A stretch of 64,000 bases of DNA from JBEIGE01 sp040382055 (lineage in GTDB: Bacteria > Pseudomonadota > Gammaproteobacteria > Burkholderiales > Burkholderiaceae_C). Every line of letters starts with the position of its first letter. Positions within the stretch are counted from its first letter, which is position 1. Position numbers and translations under genes: made by a program. Below are positions 53,530 to 62,190 of the stretch, piece after piece. The notes under the pieces were generated by a model. It searched no databases. It was not told where the DNA came from and worked only from the letters and a program-made list of their open reading frames with translations. The DNA lies in contig JBEIGE010000003.1 of assembly GCA_040382055.1 (NCBI GenBank), positions 62,001-126,000 on the forward strand. The letters are read 5' to 3'.

Positions 53530-54297
53530 ATGCACCCCTTTTCAACTGCGGTTAGCCGGTTTTTCACGGCTTTTGTGTGCTGTGTGCTTGCCGCTTGCGC
53601 CGGATTTCCTGCTCCCAAAGTCTCTTCACCTGTTTCGGGCCTGATTTCAAGCTCCTATTCGGGCACTGCAGGCCCCGATTTTTCATCTGCCCTTAACCCG
53701 AATTTTCGCTACCTGCGGGTAGATGTGTCGGGCTATCCGCCTGCATTGCTAGTGCTGGGTTATCTGGAATCAGGTTCCTCAGGTCCGGTGGAGGTGTGGT
53801 ACTCCGCCAACCGCGAAGTTCTCAAAATTGCCAATGGACGTGTGGTTGGCTCTGCCGGTTTGCAAGCAGATTGGCGCAATGTGCAGTTCAACGGGCTGCC
53901 AACCCAGTGGGATTGGGTTTATGACAGCGCCTTCGCCAGTTCCAACAGGCACATGACGATCACCCATGATTTTGAGCGCGTGCGCGACACCATGCCCGGT
54001 TACCGTTTCGGTATCCGGGAGCAACTTCGGACCCGCATCGCGCAGCCCCCTCCAAGCGTATTGCCCGTCGTGCCCGTGCCAGGGGCTGTCTGGGTTGAAG
54101 AAAGCATACAAGCCGAAAATATCCTGGGCCAGTCTGGCAGTAAGTTGCCATCGGCCTGGTTTGCCATTGGTGGGGGGGACTCGTCAGGTTCGGCTCAGGT
54201 GGTCGCCTCTTACCAGTGCCTGGCCGCTAACCTGTGCATGCGCCTTCAACCCTGGCCTCCCGTTCCCCCACAGTCCATGCGCATCACTGTGCCATGA
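53530..54297 (+). CDS. gfcB: GfcB/YjbF-family lipoprotein
   Basis: The 255-residue outer-membrane lipoprotein has the lipobox VLAAC with the lipidated Cys at residue 23. The body shows the YjbF pattern: RVDVSGYPPALLVLGYLE, a WYSANREVLKIANGRVVG segment and TQWDW. GfcB/YjbF is required for secretion of group 4 capsule or yjb polysaccharide. The ATG at 53530 puts the signal peptide correctly; a TTG at 53518 lies in the terminator and is unlikely. It overlaps the next gene by 4 nt (ATGA). Confidence 0.88.
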   Translation: MHPFSTAVSRFFTAFVCCVLAACAGFPAPKVSSPVSGLISSSYSGTAGPDFSSALNPNFRYLRVDVSGYPPALLVLGYLESGSSGPVEVWYSANREVLKIANGRVVGSAGLQADWRNVQFNGLPTQWDWVYDSAFASSNRHMTITHDFERVRDTMPGYRFGIREQLRTRIAQPPPSVLPVVPVPGAVWVEESIQAENILGQSGSKLPSAWFAIGGGDSSGSAQVVASYQCLAANLCMRLQPWPPVPPQSMRITVP

Positions 54298-57200
54298 CCG
54301 AGCAGGCAGTTGCCCGGCTTGGCGCTTTTCCGGTTCAGTCCGCTTTATCGGCTGTATCGGTATGCTGGTTTGTACTCCCTTTGTCTTTGTTGGGCATTTC
54401 GCCAGCCCATGCCCAGCGGCTCAGCGACTGGCTTTTGCTCAACCAGACCGACAGCAGCTACCTGCCCGGTCTTCAGTGGCAAGTGCCTGCCGAGCAGGCC
54501 CCGCAAGCCAATCTACGGCGCTTTATTGTGCAGGCCTTGCAGCAAGCCGCACCCGCCTGGCCAGCCTCCGAGCGTCAGGCCCTGAGCAGCCTGCTGCTGG
54601 GCCTGCCAATCACGGGACGTCTGAGCATTGCCTTGCCCGATGCCCGCTGGTTGCAGGCTGCCCCTGACCAAGACCCCCTTGTTCTGCCCGATCACCGGGT
54701 GGTTTTGGGCCCTCGCCCGCAAAGTGTGACTGTCCTTGCCAGCAATGGGGTGCCTTGCGCGGCTAGCCATAAGCCGGGAGCCCGCATTGCAGATTACCTC
54801 AATGCCTGTCTGGCTCAAGGTCGTGCCGGGGTCGACGAGGTCTGGCTGGTGCAGCCCGATGGCCGTACCAACCGCTACACCGTTGCGCCCTGGAACCTCC
54901 AGCCCCAAGATGAGCCCGCACCGGGTGCCTGGTTGTGGGCACCTGCCCGGCAAAATGTCGTACCCGCTTCGGTGTCTGATGCCTTGGCCCGTTTTCTGGC
55001 AACCCAGGCACCTGGCGAATTCATCCTGGCCGCCCTGCATGCGGCTGACCGGCGTGTTTTGCTCAACGCGTCTGCTGGCGCTGGCTCCTTGCCACTGGCT
55101 GCACACGTCACCGCCAGTGACTGGGGCGAAATCGGCCTGCTGCAAACCCCAACTGCCCGTATGGCCGAGTCGGGTGCGGCGCGCTTGAGTGTGACCGCCG
55201 CATCGCCTTACACCCGCATCAACACCATTTTTCAGCCGTTGGATTGGCTGGAGGCGGGTTTTCGGTACACGGATATCAATTACGCGCTCTACGGGCCTGC
55301 CATTGCAGGTGACCAAACCTACAAAGATAAGTCGCTGGACTTTAAAGCCCGGCTGATGAGAGAGGACCGCTTCTGGCCCGAGCTTGCGCTCGGTGTACGT
55401 GATGTGGGCGGGACTGGCCTTTTCTCCAGCGAATACCTGGTTGCCAACAAACGCGTTAACCGATTTGACTGGAGCCTGGGCTTGGGCTGGGGCAACCTGG
55501 GCGCGCGGGGCAATATCTCCAACCCCTTGGCTGTAATTGACAGCAGCTTCACCACGCGGCCACCGCCCAGCGTTGGGCAAGGCGGCACCGTAGATGGCGG
55601 TTTTTTTCGTGGTCCGGTGGCCCTGTTTGGCGGGGTGCAGTGGCAGACTGCCAACCAGGACCTGGTGGCCAAGCTGGAGTGGGATGGCAACAACTACCAG
55701 AAAGAGCCCTTTGGCAACGTGCTGTCGGTCAAAAGCCCGGTCAATCTGGGCTTGGTGTACCGTTTGAACCGCAACGTCGATTTATCGCTGGGTTTGCTGC
55801 GTGGGGACAGGCTTTCTTTTGGCTTCACCCTGCATGGCAACCTTGGCCAACTGCAGTCCCCCAAACTGCTCGACCCCAAACCCGTGGGTGTTTCTGCCAG
55901 CGCTCCGGCCGCCCTTGCAGTGCAAGGCTGGGGTTCAACCATTGACGACATTGAGCGTTATACCGGTTGGGTTGTGACTGCGCTGGACCACCAGCCACAG
56001 GCCACCCGTTTGGTGCTGCAAACCAATGACAATATGTATGTGCAAGACCGCGTGGAGCGGGTGTTGCGCGTGCTGCACCGCGATGCGCCCGAATCCAGTC
56101 GCGTGCTGGGCATCACCCTGCAAGAAAACGGTCTGTCTCTCACCCACCTGGAGGTAGACCGTGCCGAGTGGGTGGCTCAACACATAGCACCCCAACCGCC
56201 CGCGTTGCGGCTGCCGGTTGGTACTGTGTCGGCAACCCCGCCAACATCAGCGCCATCGTCCGTTCTGGCAGATCCGCTGTTCATTCGCAAGTCACAGGGC
56301 GTGAACATCGGGGTGGGCCCCAGTTTCAGCCAGATTGTGGGTGGTCCCAATGCCTTTGTGCTGTACCAAGCCGGTGTCTGGGCAGATATGGATTACCGCT
56401 TTTCCAACTCCACTTGGCTTTACGGCGCACTCAATGCCCGCCTGATTGACAATTATGTGGGCTTTACTTACGACGGACCCAGCAATCTGCCACGGGTCAG
56501 AACCCTGCAGCGTGAATACGTCACCACCTCGCGCCTGACCATGCCGGTCATGCAGCTGACCCATGTGAAGGACCTGGGCCACGGCCACTTTGTCAGTGCC
56601 TATGCCGGCATGTTCGAGAGCATGTTTGGCGGTGTAGGCGGGGAGTGGCTTTACCGCCCGTGGCGCAGCCCCATTGCCTTCGGGGTAGACCTCAACCGCG
56701 TGCAGCAGCGTGACTTTCATCAAAACTTCGCCCTGCGTGACTACATCGCCACCACCGGCCATGCAACCATGTATTGGGACACCGGCTGGAGCGGCGTGCA
56801 GGTTGCGCTTAGCGCGGGCCAGTATTTGGCCAGCGACACCGGCGCCACTCTGGATGTCAGGCGTATCTTTCCCAACGGCGTGGCCCTGGGCGGCTATGCC
56901 ACCAAAACCAATGTTTCAGCCGAGCAATTTGGCGAAGGTAGCTTTGACAAAGGCATTTACCTCAAAATTCCTTTTGATGTGCTGTTGCCGCGCTCCACCC
57001 CGGGCGTTGCCACCTTTGGCTGGTCGCCCCTCACGCGCGATGGCGGCGCTCGTCTGGCGCGTCGTTTCACCTTGTATGAAATGACCAACCTGAGAGACCG
57101 CCGCGCGCTACATTGGGGCCCCGTGCAGGCAGATCAGCCGCGAAGTGCCCAAAACACCAGCTATTTGCCGAGCAATGACGCTGCGGGTATGTTTGACAAC

Positions 57201-57854
57201 TTGAGCGGTAGCGCGCAACGCCTGGGTAAGCAACTGGGGGATGTGCCGGGTTCTACCTGGCTGTTGGCAGGCGGTGCGGTTATCGCTTCCAGCCTGCTGG
57301 ATAGTACTGTAGACCAATGGGCCAAAGACCAGGGCACCAGCTCCGGTTGGGACAAGCTGGCCAACGCCAGCAATGCAGTACCCTTGGCCATGGCCATGGG
57401 CACCAGTCTGCTTTTCACCGGCATAGCCGGGTCAGAGGCCGCCCACACCGCGCAAATCTCGGCCAAGGCGGCGGTTTTCACACTGGGCGGTAACCTGGCA
57501 ACCCGCTGGGTGGTGGGGCGAGCCCGTCCCCATGAGGAGCAAGGCCCTGGGCAATTCAACGGCATGCAGCCCCAGGCAACCGACTCAGGCTTTGCTTCCA
57601 ACCATGTTGCTACGGCTTTTGCACTGGCTACACCCTTTGCTCAGCGTCACGACATGCCCTGGCTTTACGGTGTGGCTGGGTTTTCAGCCCTGGGCCGGGT
57701 GCATAAGCGTGAACATTGGCTTTCCGATACGGTGGCCGGTGGCTTGATGGGTTACACGATTGGCTCGCTGCTGAACCGGCAAGACGTCGGCCAAAAGGGA
57801 CCCCTGTGGCGCGTAACCCCTCAGTCTGTGGAGGCTCGCTGGAAGTTCAATTAG
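54294..57854 (+). CDS. GfcC-YjbH(GfcD)-PAP2 triple-domain fusion protein
   Basis: The 1186-residue protein has a signal peptide (residues 1-41, AHAQ) and three parts. Residues 45-265 follow the GfcC pattern (SDWLLL, LGPRPQSVTVLASNG). Residues 280-935 are a YjbH/GfcD outer-membrane domain (TPTARMAESGAARLSV, GVNIGVGPSFSQIVGGPNAF). Residues 975-1165 form a PAP2 phosphatase-like domain with motif 1 R1071-x6-RP, motif 2 as ASNH (H1104) in place of PSGH, and motif 3 R1135-x5-H1141-x3-D1145. In E. coli, gfcC and gfcD are separate and no phosphatase is attached. The PAP2 part may dephosphorylate a lipid or polysaccharide carrier in the periplasm or outer membrane; this is inference. Confidence 0.87.
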   Translation: MTEQAVARLGAFPVQSALSAVSVCWFVLPLSLLGISPAHAQRLSDWLLLNQTDSSYLPGLQWQVPAEQAPQANLRRFIVQALQQAAPAWPASERQALSSLLLGLPITGRLSIALPDARWLQAAPDQDPLVLPDHRVVLGPRPQSVTVLASNGVPCAASHKPGARIADYLNACLAQGRAGVDEVWLVQPDGRTNRYTVAPWNLQPQDEPAPGAWLWAPARQNVVPASVSDALARFLATQAPGEFILAALHAADRRVLLNASAGAGSLPLAAHVTASDWGEIGLLQTPTARMAESGAARLSVTAASPYTRINTIFQPLDWLEAGFRYTDINYALYGPAIAGDQTYKDKSLDFKARLMREDRFWPELALGVRDVGGTGLFSSEYLVANKRVNRFDWSLGLGWGNLGARGNISNPLAVIDSSFTTRPPPSVGQGGTVDGGFFRGPVALFGGVQWQTANQDLVAKLEWDGNNYQKEPFGNVLSVKSPVNLGLVYRLNRNVDLSLGLLRGDRLSFGFTLHGNLGQLQSPKLLDPKPVGVSASAPAALAVQGWGSTIDDIERYTGWVVTALDHQPQATRLVLQTNDNMYVQDRVERVLRVLHRDAPESSRVLGITLQENGLSLTHLEVDRAEWVAQHIAPQPPALRLPVGTVSATPPTSAPSSVLADPLFIRKSQGVNIGVGPSFSQIVGGPNAFVLYQAGVWADMDYRFSNSTWLYGALNARLIDNYVGFTYDGPSNLPRVRTLQREYVTTSRLTMPVMQLTHVKDLGHGHFVSAYAGMFESMFGGVGGEWLYRPWRSPIAFGVDLNRVQQRDFHQNFALRDYIATTGHATMYWDTGWSGVQVALSAGQYLASDTGATLDVRRIFPNGVALGGYATKTNVSAEQFGEGSFDKGIYLKIPFDVLLPRSTPGVATFGWSPLTRDGGARLARRFTLYEMTNLRDRRALHWGPVQADQPRSAQNTSYLPSNDAAGMFDNLSGSAQRLGKQLGDVPGSTWLLAGGAVIASSLLDSTVDQWAKDQGTSSGWDKLANASNAVPLAMAMGTSLLFTGIAGSEAAHTAQISAKAAVFTLGGNLATRWVVGRARPHEEQGPGQFNGMQPQATDSGFASNHVATAFALATPFAQRHDMPWLYGVAGFSALGRVHKREHWLSDTVAGGLMGYTIGSLLNRQDVGQKGPLWRVTPQSVEARWKFN

Positions 57855-57902
57855 CGCAATAGGCGTAAACCCTCTGCCCCTTTTGGGGGACGAGTTCACT
57901 TG

Positions 57903-57930
57903 TTTTGTTTCACTTATCCCTAGATACAAT
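57903..57930 (+). promoter_or_regulatory. Possible internal promoter for gfcE
   Basis: TACAAT (57925-57930) is a strong -10 box. A weak TTTTGT -35 lies 16 bp upstream. It is in the 111-nt gap before gfcE, downstream of a short CCCC-TTTT-GGGG hairpin (57877-57888). Confidence 0.4.
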
Positions 57931-57965
57931 CAAAACGGGCTTGACTGCTCAAGATATTTAACTTC

Positions 57966-60338
57966 ATGCAACTCAGTACTTCATTTTCCCGTCTGTCCGG
58001 GGCTCTTCTCATCCTCGCCGGTGTTGCCAGCCATGCCCAAACTACGTCGGGTGCTACCGGTTTCATTGCGGTGCCAGATGGCAGCAGTGCCTTGGGCGGT
58101 TTGATTTCACAGCCATCGCAGGGCCAGGGCGCTAGCGCGCGTGTGCCAGTTGCTCCGCAACCCAACACGCAGTTTCCCGGCTCCCAGTTTCCAGGTTCAA
58201 AATCCCCGGTATTGAACAGCTCTACCTCTGAAGTACTGCCAGGTGTTCAGGGCCTTCAAGATACGTTCTCAGGTCGCCGTGCACTTGCTCCAATCCAGCC
58301 CAGCCAGTTCCAGCGCTTTGTTCAAGAAGCCACAGGCCGCCTGTTGCCGGTCTATGGCAGCGAACTCTTTGATACCGCCCAATCTTTCTCTCCAGACATT
58401 GCCATGCCGGCCCCGACCGAATACCTGCTGGGCGCTGGCGATGAAGTGCGCGTGCAGATATGGGGTGCTGTTGACTACAGTGGTAGCCACACCTTGGACC
58501 GTAACGGCCAGATCACCCTGCCCAAGGTGGGAACCTTTGCACTGGCTGGTGTGCCCCTGCGCGACCTTGAGTCGGTTTTGCGCAGCCAGGTCGGTAAAGT
58601 ATTTACCAACTTCAGTGTCAATGCCAACCTGGGCCGGCTGCGCAGCATTCAACTGTATGTGGTGGGTCAGGCCCGCCAGCCAGGTACCTACAACCTTTCC
58701 AGCCTGAGCACGCTGGTCAATGCATTGTTTGCCAGCGGTGGGCCCTCGGTCAACGGCTCCATGCGCAACATCCAGCTCACACGCGCTGGCAAGATTGTCA
58801 CCACCATTGACCTGTATGACTTTATTTCCAAGGGTGACAAGGGGCGCGACCTGCCCCTGCAGTCTGGAGACGTGATTGTGATACCCCCGGTGGGTCCGAG
58901 GGTGGCGCTCACCGGCGCTCTTGACCAAGCCGCCATATACGAGCTTAAAACCAGTGCCACCTCTGTGGGTGATGTGCTGGGTCTGATCGGGGGTGTTCCC
59001 GCTTTGGCCAAGTCACAAAAAGCCACGCTGGAACGAATCGCGCTCGACAAAACACCCCCGCGCCAGGTGCAGCAGATCGGTCTTGATGCCGAGGGTCTCA
59101 AGCTCTCTTTGCGCGATGGTGATGTGCTTACCCTGTTACCAATCAGCCAGGCCATAGCCAATGCGGTCACTCTCCAGGGCTCGGTGGCGGAGCCGCTTCG
59201 TTACCCCTGGTTTGAAGGTATGCGAATCCTCGACCTCATTCCTGAGCGGGACGCCTTGATCACCCCGGACTATTACAAGCGCAAAAACCTGTTGGTGCAA
59301 AACTCTGACTCTTCCAAAATTGCTGGATCGCAGGTGGCTGCGCGGGTGCAGGGCCTTGCCGACCAGATCAACTGGGAATACGCGGTGATTGAACGCCTGG
59401 ACCGCAACCAGCTCAACACCCTGCTGGTGCCTTTTAACCTGGGCAAAGCGGTGTTGCAGCGCGACCCGCTGCATAACCTGCCACTGCAAGCCGGAGATGT
59501 GGTCACCATCATGAGCCAGTCTGACCTGCGCCTTCCGCAAGGGCGCACCAACCGCCTGGTGCGTCTGGAGGGGGAAGTTGCCGCCCCCGGTGTTTACCAG
59601 GCCCTGCCCGGTGAAACCCTGCCCCAGTTGCTGCGCCGCGCTGGCGGCCTAACGCCCCAGGCTTATGTGTTTGGGCTGGAGTTCAGCCGTGAATCCGTTC
59701 GGGTACGACAGCAACAAAATCTCGACGTCCTGATTCGTCGCCTGGAGTCGCAATCGCAATCGCAAAGCCGGACGATTGCATCCAACCGCAGCCCGGAGGG
59801 TGTGGCACAGGCCCAGGTACTTTTGCAGCAGCAACAAGCCCAGCTGAGAAGCCAGATCGATCGCCTCAAGGTGCTGAAAAGCAATGGCCGCATGGCGCTG
59901 GAGCTGGATCCCCAGGGCCAAAACCTGGCCTCTTTGCCCGCCTTGCCGCTGGAGGATGGGGATGCCATCCTTGTTCCGGCGGTGCCCGGTTTTGTGGCTG
60001 CCCTAGGCTCGGTCAACAACGAAAACGTGTTTATTTACCGCCCCGGAAAAACCGTGGGTGAGATCATCCGCTCGGCTGGTCTGACCGAGGATGCGGAACC
60101 CAGCCAGGCCTTTGTGTTGCGCGCCGACGGCAGCATTGTGGCCAGGCGCGACCGCAGCGGTCTTTTTGGCGGCGGTTTCGAAACCCTGACCGTCATGCCC
60201 GGCGACACCGTGGTGGTGCCCGCCCAGCTGGACCGCGAGAGTGGCTACAACTTCACGGTGCGTGCCTTGAGAGACTGGACCCAAATCCTGGCCAACCTGG
60301 GCATTGGTGCTGCAGCCATCCGAACCCTGCGAAATTAA
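57966..60338 (+). CDS. gfcE: GfcE/Wza-type outer-membrane polysaccharide exporter, extended
   Basis: The 790-residue protein has a signal peptide (1-25, SHAQ) and a polysaccharide-export domain (about 140-225; YLLGAGDEVRVQIWGAVDYS). Several SLBB domains follow (VGQARQPGTYNL near 237, RLEGEVAAPGVYQA near 535, LGSVNNENVFIYRPG near 680). It is about twice the length of E. coli Wza/GfcE (near 380 residues), because of extra SLBB copies and a Gln/Ser-rich coiled segment (about 580-630). There is no clear lipobox, whereas E. coli Wza is a lipoprotein. It forms the outer-membrane exit channel. wzz follows 15 nt later. Confidence 0.88.
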   Translation: MQLSTSFSRLSGALLILAGVASHAQTTSGATGFIAVPDGSSALGGLISQPSQGQGASARVPVAPQPNTQFPGSQFPGSKSPVLNSSTSEVLPGVQGLQDTFSGRRALAPIQPSQFQRFVQEATGRLLPVYGSELFDTAQSFSPDIAMPAPTEYLLGAGDEVRVQIWGAVDYSGSHTLDRNGQITLPKVGTFALAGVPLRDLESVLRSQVGKVFTNFSVNANLGRLRSIQLYVVGQARQPGTYNLSSLSTLVNALFASGGPSVNGSMRNIQLTRAGKIVTTIDLYDFISKGDKGRDLPLQSGDVIVIPPVGPRVALTGALDQAAIYELKTSATSVGDVLGLIGGVPALAKSQKATLERIALDKTPPRQVQQIGLDAEGLKLSLRDGDVLTLLPISQAIANAVTLQGSVAEPLRYPWFEGMRILDLIPERDALITPDYYKRKNLLVQNSDSSKIAGSQVAARVQGLADQINWEYAVIERLDRNQLNTLLVPFNLGKAVLQRDPLHNLPLQAGDVVTIMSQSDLRLPQGRTNRLVRLEGEVAAPGVYQALPGETLPQLLRRAGGLTPQAYVFGLEFSRESVRVRQQQNLDVLIRRLESQSQSQSRTIASNRSPEGVAQAQVLLQQQQAQLRSQIDRLKVLKSNGRMALELDPQGQNLASLPALPLEDGDAILVPAVPGFVAALGSVNNENVFIYRPGKTVGEIIRSAGLTEDAEPSQAFVLRADGSIVARRDRSGLFGGGFETLTVMPGDTVVVPAQLDRESGYNFTVRALRDWTQILANLGIGAAAIRTLRN

Positions 60339-60353
60339 CCTGTGTAACCTGTC

Positions 60354-61553
60354 ATGTCCGAGCCAAACCTGTCAGAAGAAGACGAAATCAGCTTGCTGGA
60401 CCTGCTGCAGGTGATCGCTGATAACCTGCGCCTGCTGATTGTGGGCCCACTGGTGGCCGGCTTGCTGGCGCTGGGCATCAGCTTTGCCATTACCCCGACC
60501 TTCACGGCCACCACCAAATTTATGCCGCCGCAGCAGCAAGCCAGTGGCGCGGCCAGCTTGCTGCAGTCTTTGGGCGCTTTGGGTGGCTTGGCCGGTGCGG
60601 CCAGTGGCCTTAAAAACCCGGCTGACCAGTATGTGGCTTTCTTGAAAAGCCGCAGTGTGCAAGACGCCCTGATTGACCGCTTTGATCTTCTTGCGCGTTA
60701 CGAAGAAAAGCAGCGCCAAACCACCCGTCTGGCGTTGGAGGGCAAGGTACGGACCAGCAGCGGCAAAGACGGCCTGATTACCATTGAGGTGGACGACAAA
60801 GACCCCGCCTTTGCCGCCCAGTTGGCTAACGCCCACGTTGAAGAGTTGGGCAAGCTGCTCAACCGCCTGGCCGTGACTGAGGCCCAGCAACGGCGCCTGT
60901 TTTTTGAGAAACAACTTGCCAGCGCCAAAGACAGTCTCGTGAAAGCCGAGCAAGCCCTCAAATCCAGTGGCGTGAACAGCAGCGCCCTCAAAGCCAGCCC
61001 GCAAGCTGCCGTAGAAGGCATGGCCAGACTCAAGGCCGCCATTACGGCTCAAGAGATCAAGCTGGCCAGCATGCGGGGTTACTTGTCTGAAAGTGCGCCG
61101 GACTTTAAACAAGCCCAAACCGAGCTGGCTGCCATGCGCAGCCAAATGGCACGCGCCGAAGCCCAGGAGCCTTCAGCTTTGTCAGGAACCAGCACAGAAA
61201 AAAGTAGTGCTGCAGAAGCCGCCAGTGGCAGCGATTACATCTCCAAATTTCGTGACTTCAAATACAACGAAACCTTGTTCGAGCTGTTTGCCAAACAATA
61301 TGAAATTGCCCGTGTCGATGAAAGCCGCGAAGGTGCCGTGATTCAGGTGGTTGATGTGGCTGTGCCACCAGAGCGCAAAAGCAAGCCCAAAAAAGCCACT
61401 ATCGCGGCTATTTCCACTTTGGCAACGGGGTTTGCCTTGTTGCTGTTTGTTTTTATCCGCCACGCCTTGCGTGGTGCTGCGCAAGACCCGGTTTCCGCAG
61501 AGAAACTGGTTTTGCTACGTCGTTCCTGGGCTAAAGCCCTGGGCCGCTCGTAA
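60354..61553 (+). CDS. wzz: Wzz-type polysaccharide chain-length determinant (PCP)
   Basis: The 399-residue inner-membrane protein has transmembrane helices near residues 27-48 and 352-372. A large periplasmic region with a coiled coil (about 175-270) lies between them. The short Pro-rich VPPERKSKPKKA motif comes just before TM2. There is no C-terminal tyrosine-kinase domain, unlike the Etk/Wzc partner of the E. coli group 4 system, and no etp phosphatase gene nearby. It controls polymer length and pairs with the GfcE channel. The start follows the gfcE stop by 15 nt. Confidence 0.88.
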   Translation: MSEPNLSEEDEISLLDLLQVIADNLRLLIVGPLVAGLLALGISFAITPTFTATTKFMPPQQQASGAASLLQSLGALGGLAGAASGLKNPADQYVAFLKSRSVQDALIDRFDLLARYEEKQRQTTRLALEGKVRTSSGKDGLITIEVDDKDPAFAAQLANAHVEELGKLLNRLAVTEAQQRRLFFEKQLASAKDSLVKAEQALKSSGVNSSALKASPQAAVEGMARLKAAITAQEIKLASMRGYLSESAPDFKQAQTELAAMRSQMARAEAQEPSALSGTSTEKSSAAEAASGSDYISKFRDFKYNETLFELFAKQYEIARVDESREGAVIQVVDVAVPPERKSKPKKATIAAISTLATGFALLLFVFIRHALRGAAQDPVSAEKLVLLRRSWAKALGRS

Positions 61554-61615
61554 GCAGCCAAGAGGCGCCCAAAACGCCGTACTTTTAGAAATGCCAAACA
61601 GGGGGAGCAGGGGAG

Positions 61616-62143
61616 ATGAACGGTATTGCAATAGATGATGTCTCTGACCGAGGTTGGTACTTGGTCCACACCAAGATCCGTCAGGAGCAGCTTGCCATGG
61701 AGAATTTGGCTCGCCAAGGTTTTGAGTGCTTTTTGCCACTGATCCAAGTAGAAAAGCTCCGACGAGGTACCTTGCATGTGGTGGCAGAGCCGCTGTTTCC
61801 TCGCTACTTGTTCATCCGGCTGGGTACTAACCTGTCTGCCCGAAGTTGGTCGCCCATCCGCTCGACCGTTGGTGTAAGTCGCCTTGTTGTATTTGGGCAA
61901 ACGCCTGCTCATGTCGACGATGCTTTGGTGGCGGACATCCGTGCCAAGACCGAGAAAACCGGGGTGCTACTTCGTCACTTTGTACCCGGCGAAGAGGTGG
62001 TGTTGACTGAAGGGCCATTTGTGGGGTTGCAGGCCATCTACCATTTGGCAGACAGTGAGAGCAGGGTGATCGTATTGCTCAATATCTTGAGCAAGCAAGT
62101 CAAGATGGCGGTTCCGCCAGCCAGCATTCGTAAACTGAATTGA
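61616..62143 (+). CDS. rfaH: RfaH-family transcription elongation factor (NusG paralogue)
   Basis: The 175-residue protein has an N-terminal NGN domain (WYLVHTKIRQEQLAMENLARQ) and the RfaH-typical LFPRYLFIRL segment near residue 62. A C-terminal KOW-type domain starts GEEVVLTEGPFVGLQAIY near 125. RfaH loads on RNA polymerase at ops sites, suppresses pausing and Rho/intrinsic termination, and recruits ribosomes to long envelope operons. It is the last gene of the cluster, which makes it a likely operon-specific factor for gfc. A GGGGAG ribosome-binding site precedes the ATG. Confidence 0.9.
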   Translation: MNGIAIDDVSDRGWYLVHTKIRQEQLAMENLARQGFECFLPLIQVEKLRRGTLHVVAEPLFPRYLFIRLGTNLSARSWSPIRSTVGVSRLVVFGQTPAHVDDALVADIRAKTEKTGVLLRHFVPGEEVVLTEGPFVGLQAIYHLADSESRVIVLLNILSKQVKMAVPPASIRKLN

Positions 62144-62173
62144 AAAATTGGGGTCAGAAAAATTGGGGTCAGA
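62144..62173. repeat. Two tandem copies of a 15-bp motif after rfaH
   Basis: AAAATTGGGGTCAGA occurs at 62144-62158 and again at 62159-62173, starting directly after the rfaH stop codon. GGGGTCAGA-type motifs are common in betaproteobacterial intergenic DNA near REP-type transposons; that link is from memory. Confidence 0.7.
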
Positions 62174-62190
62174 ACCCGATTGATTGACGA

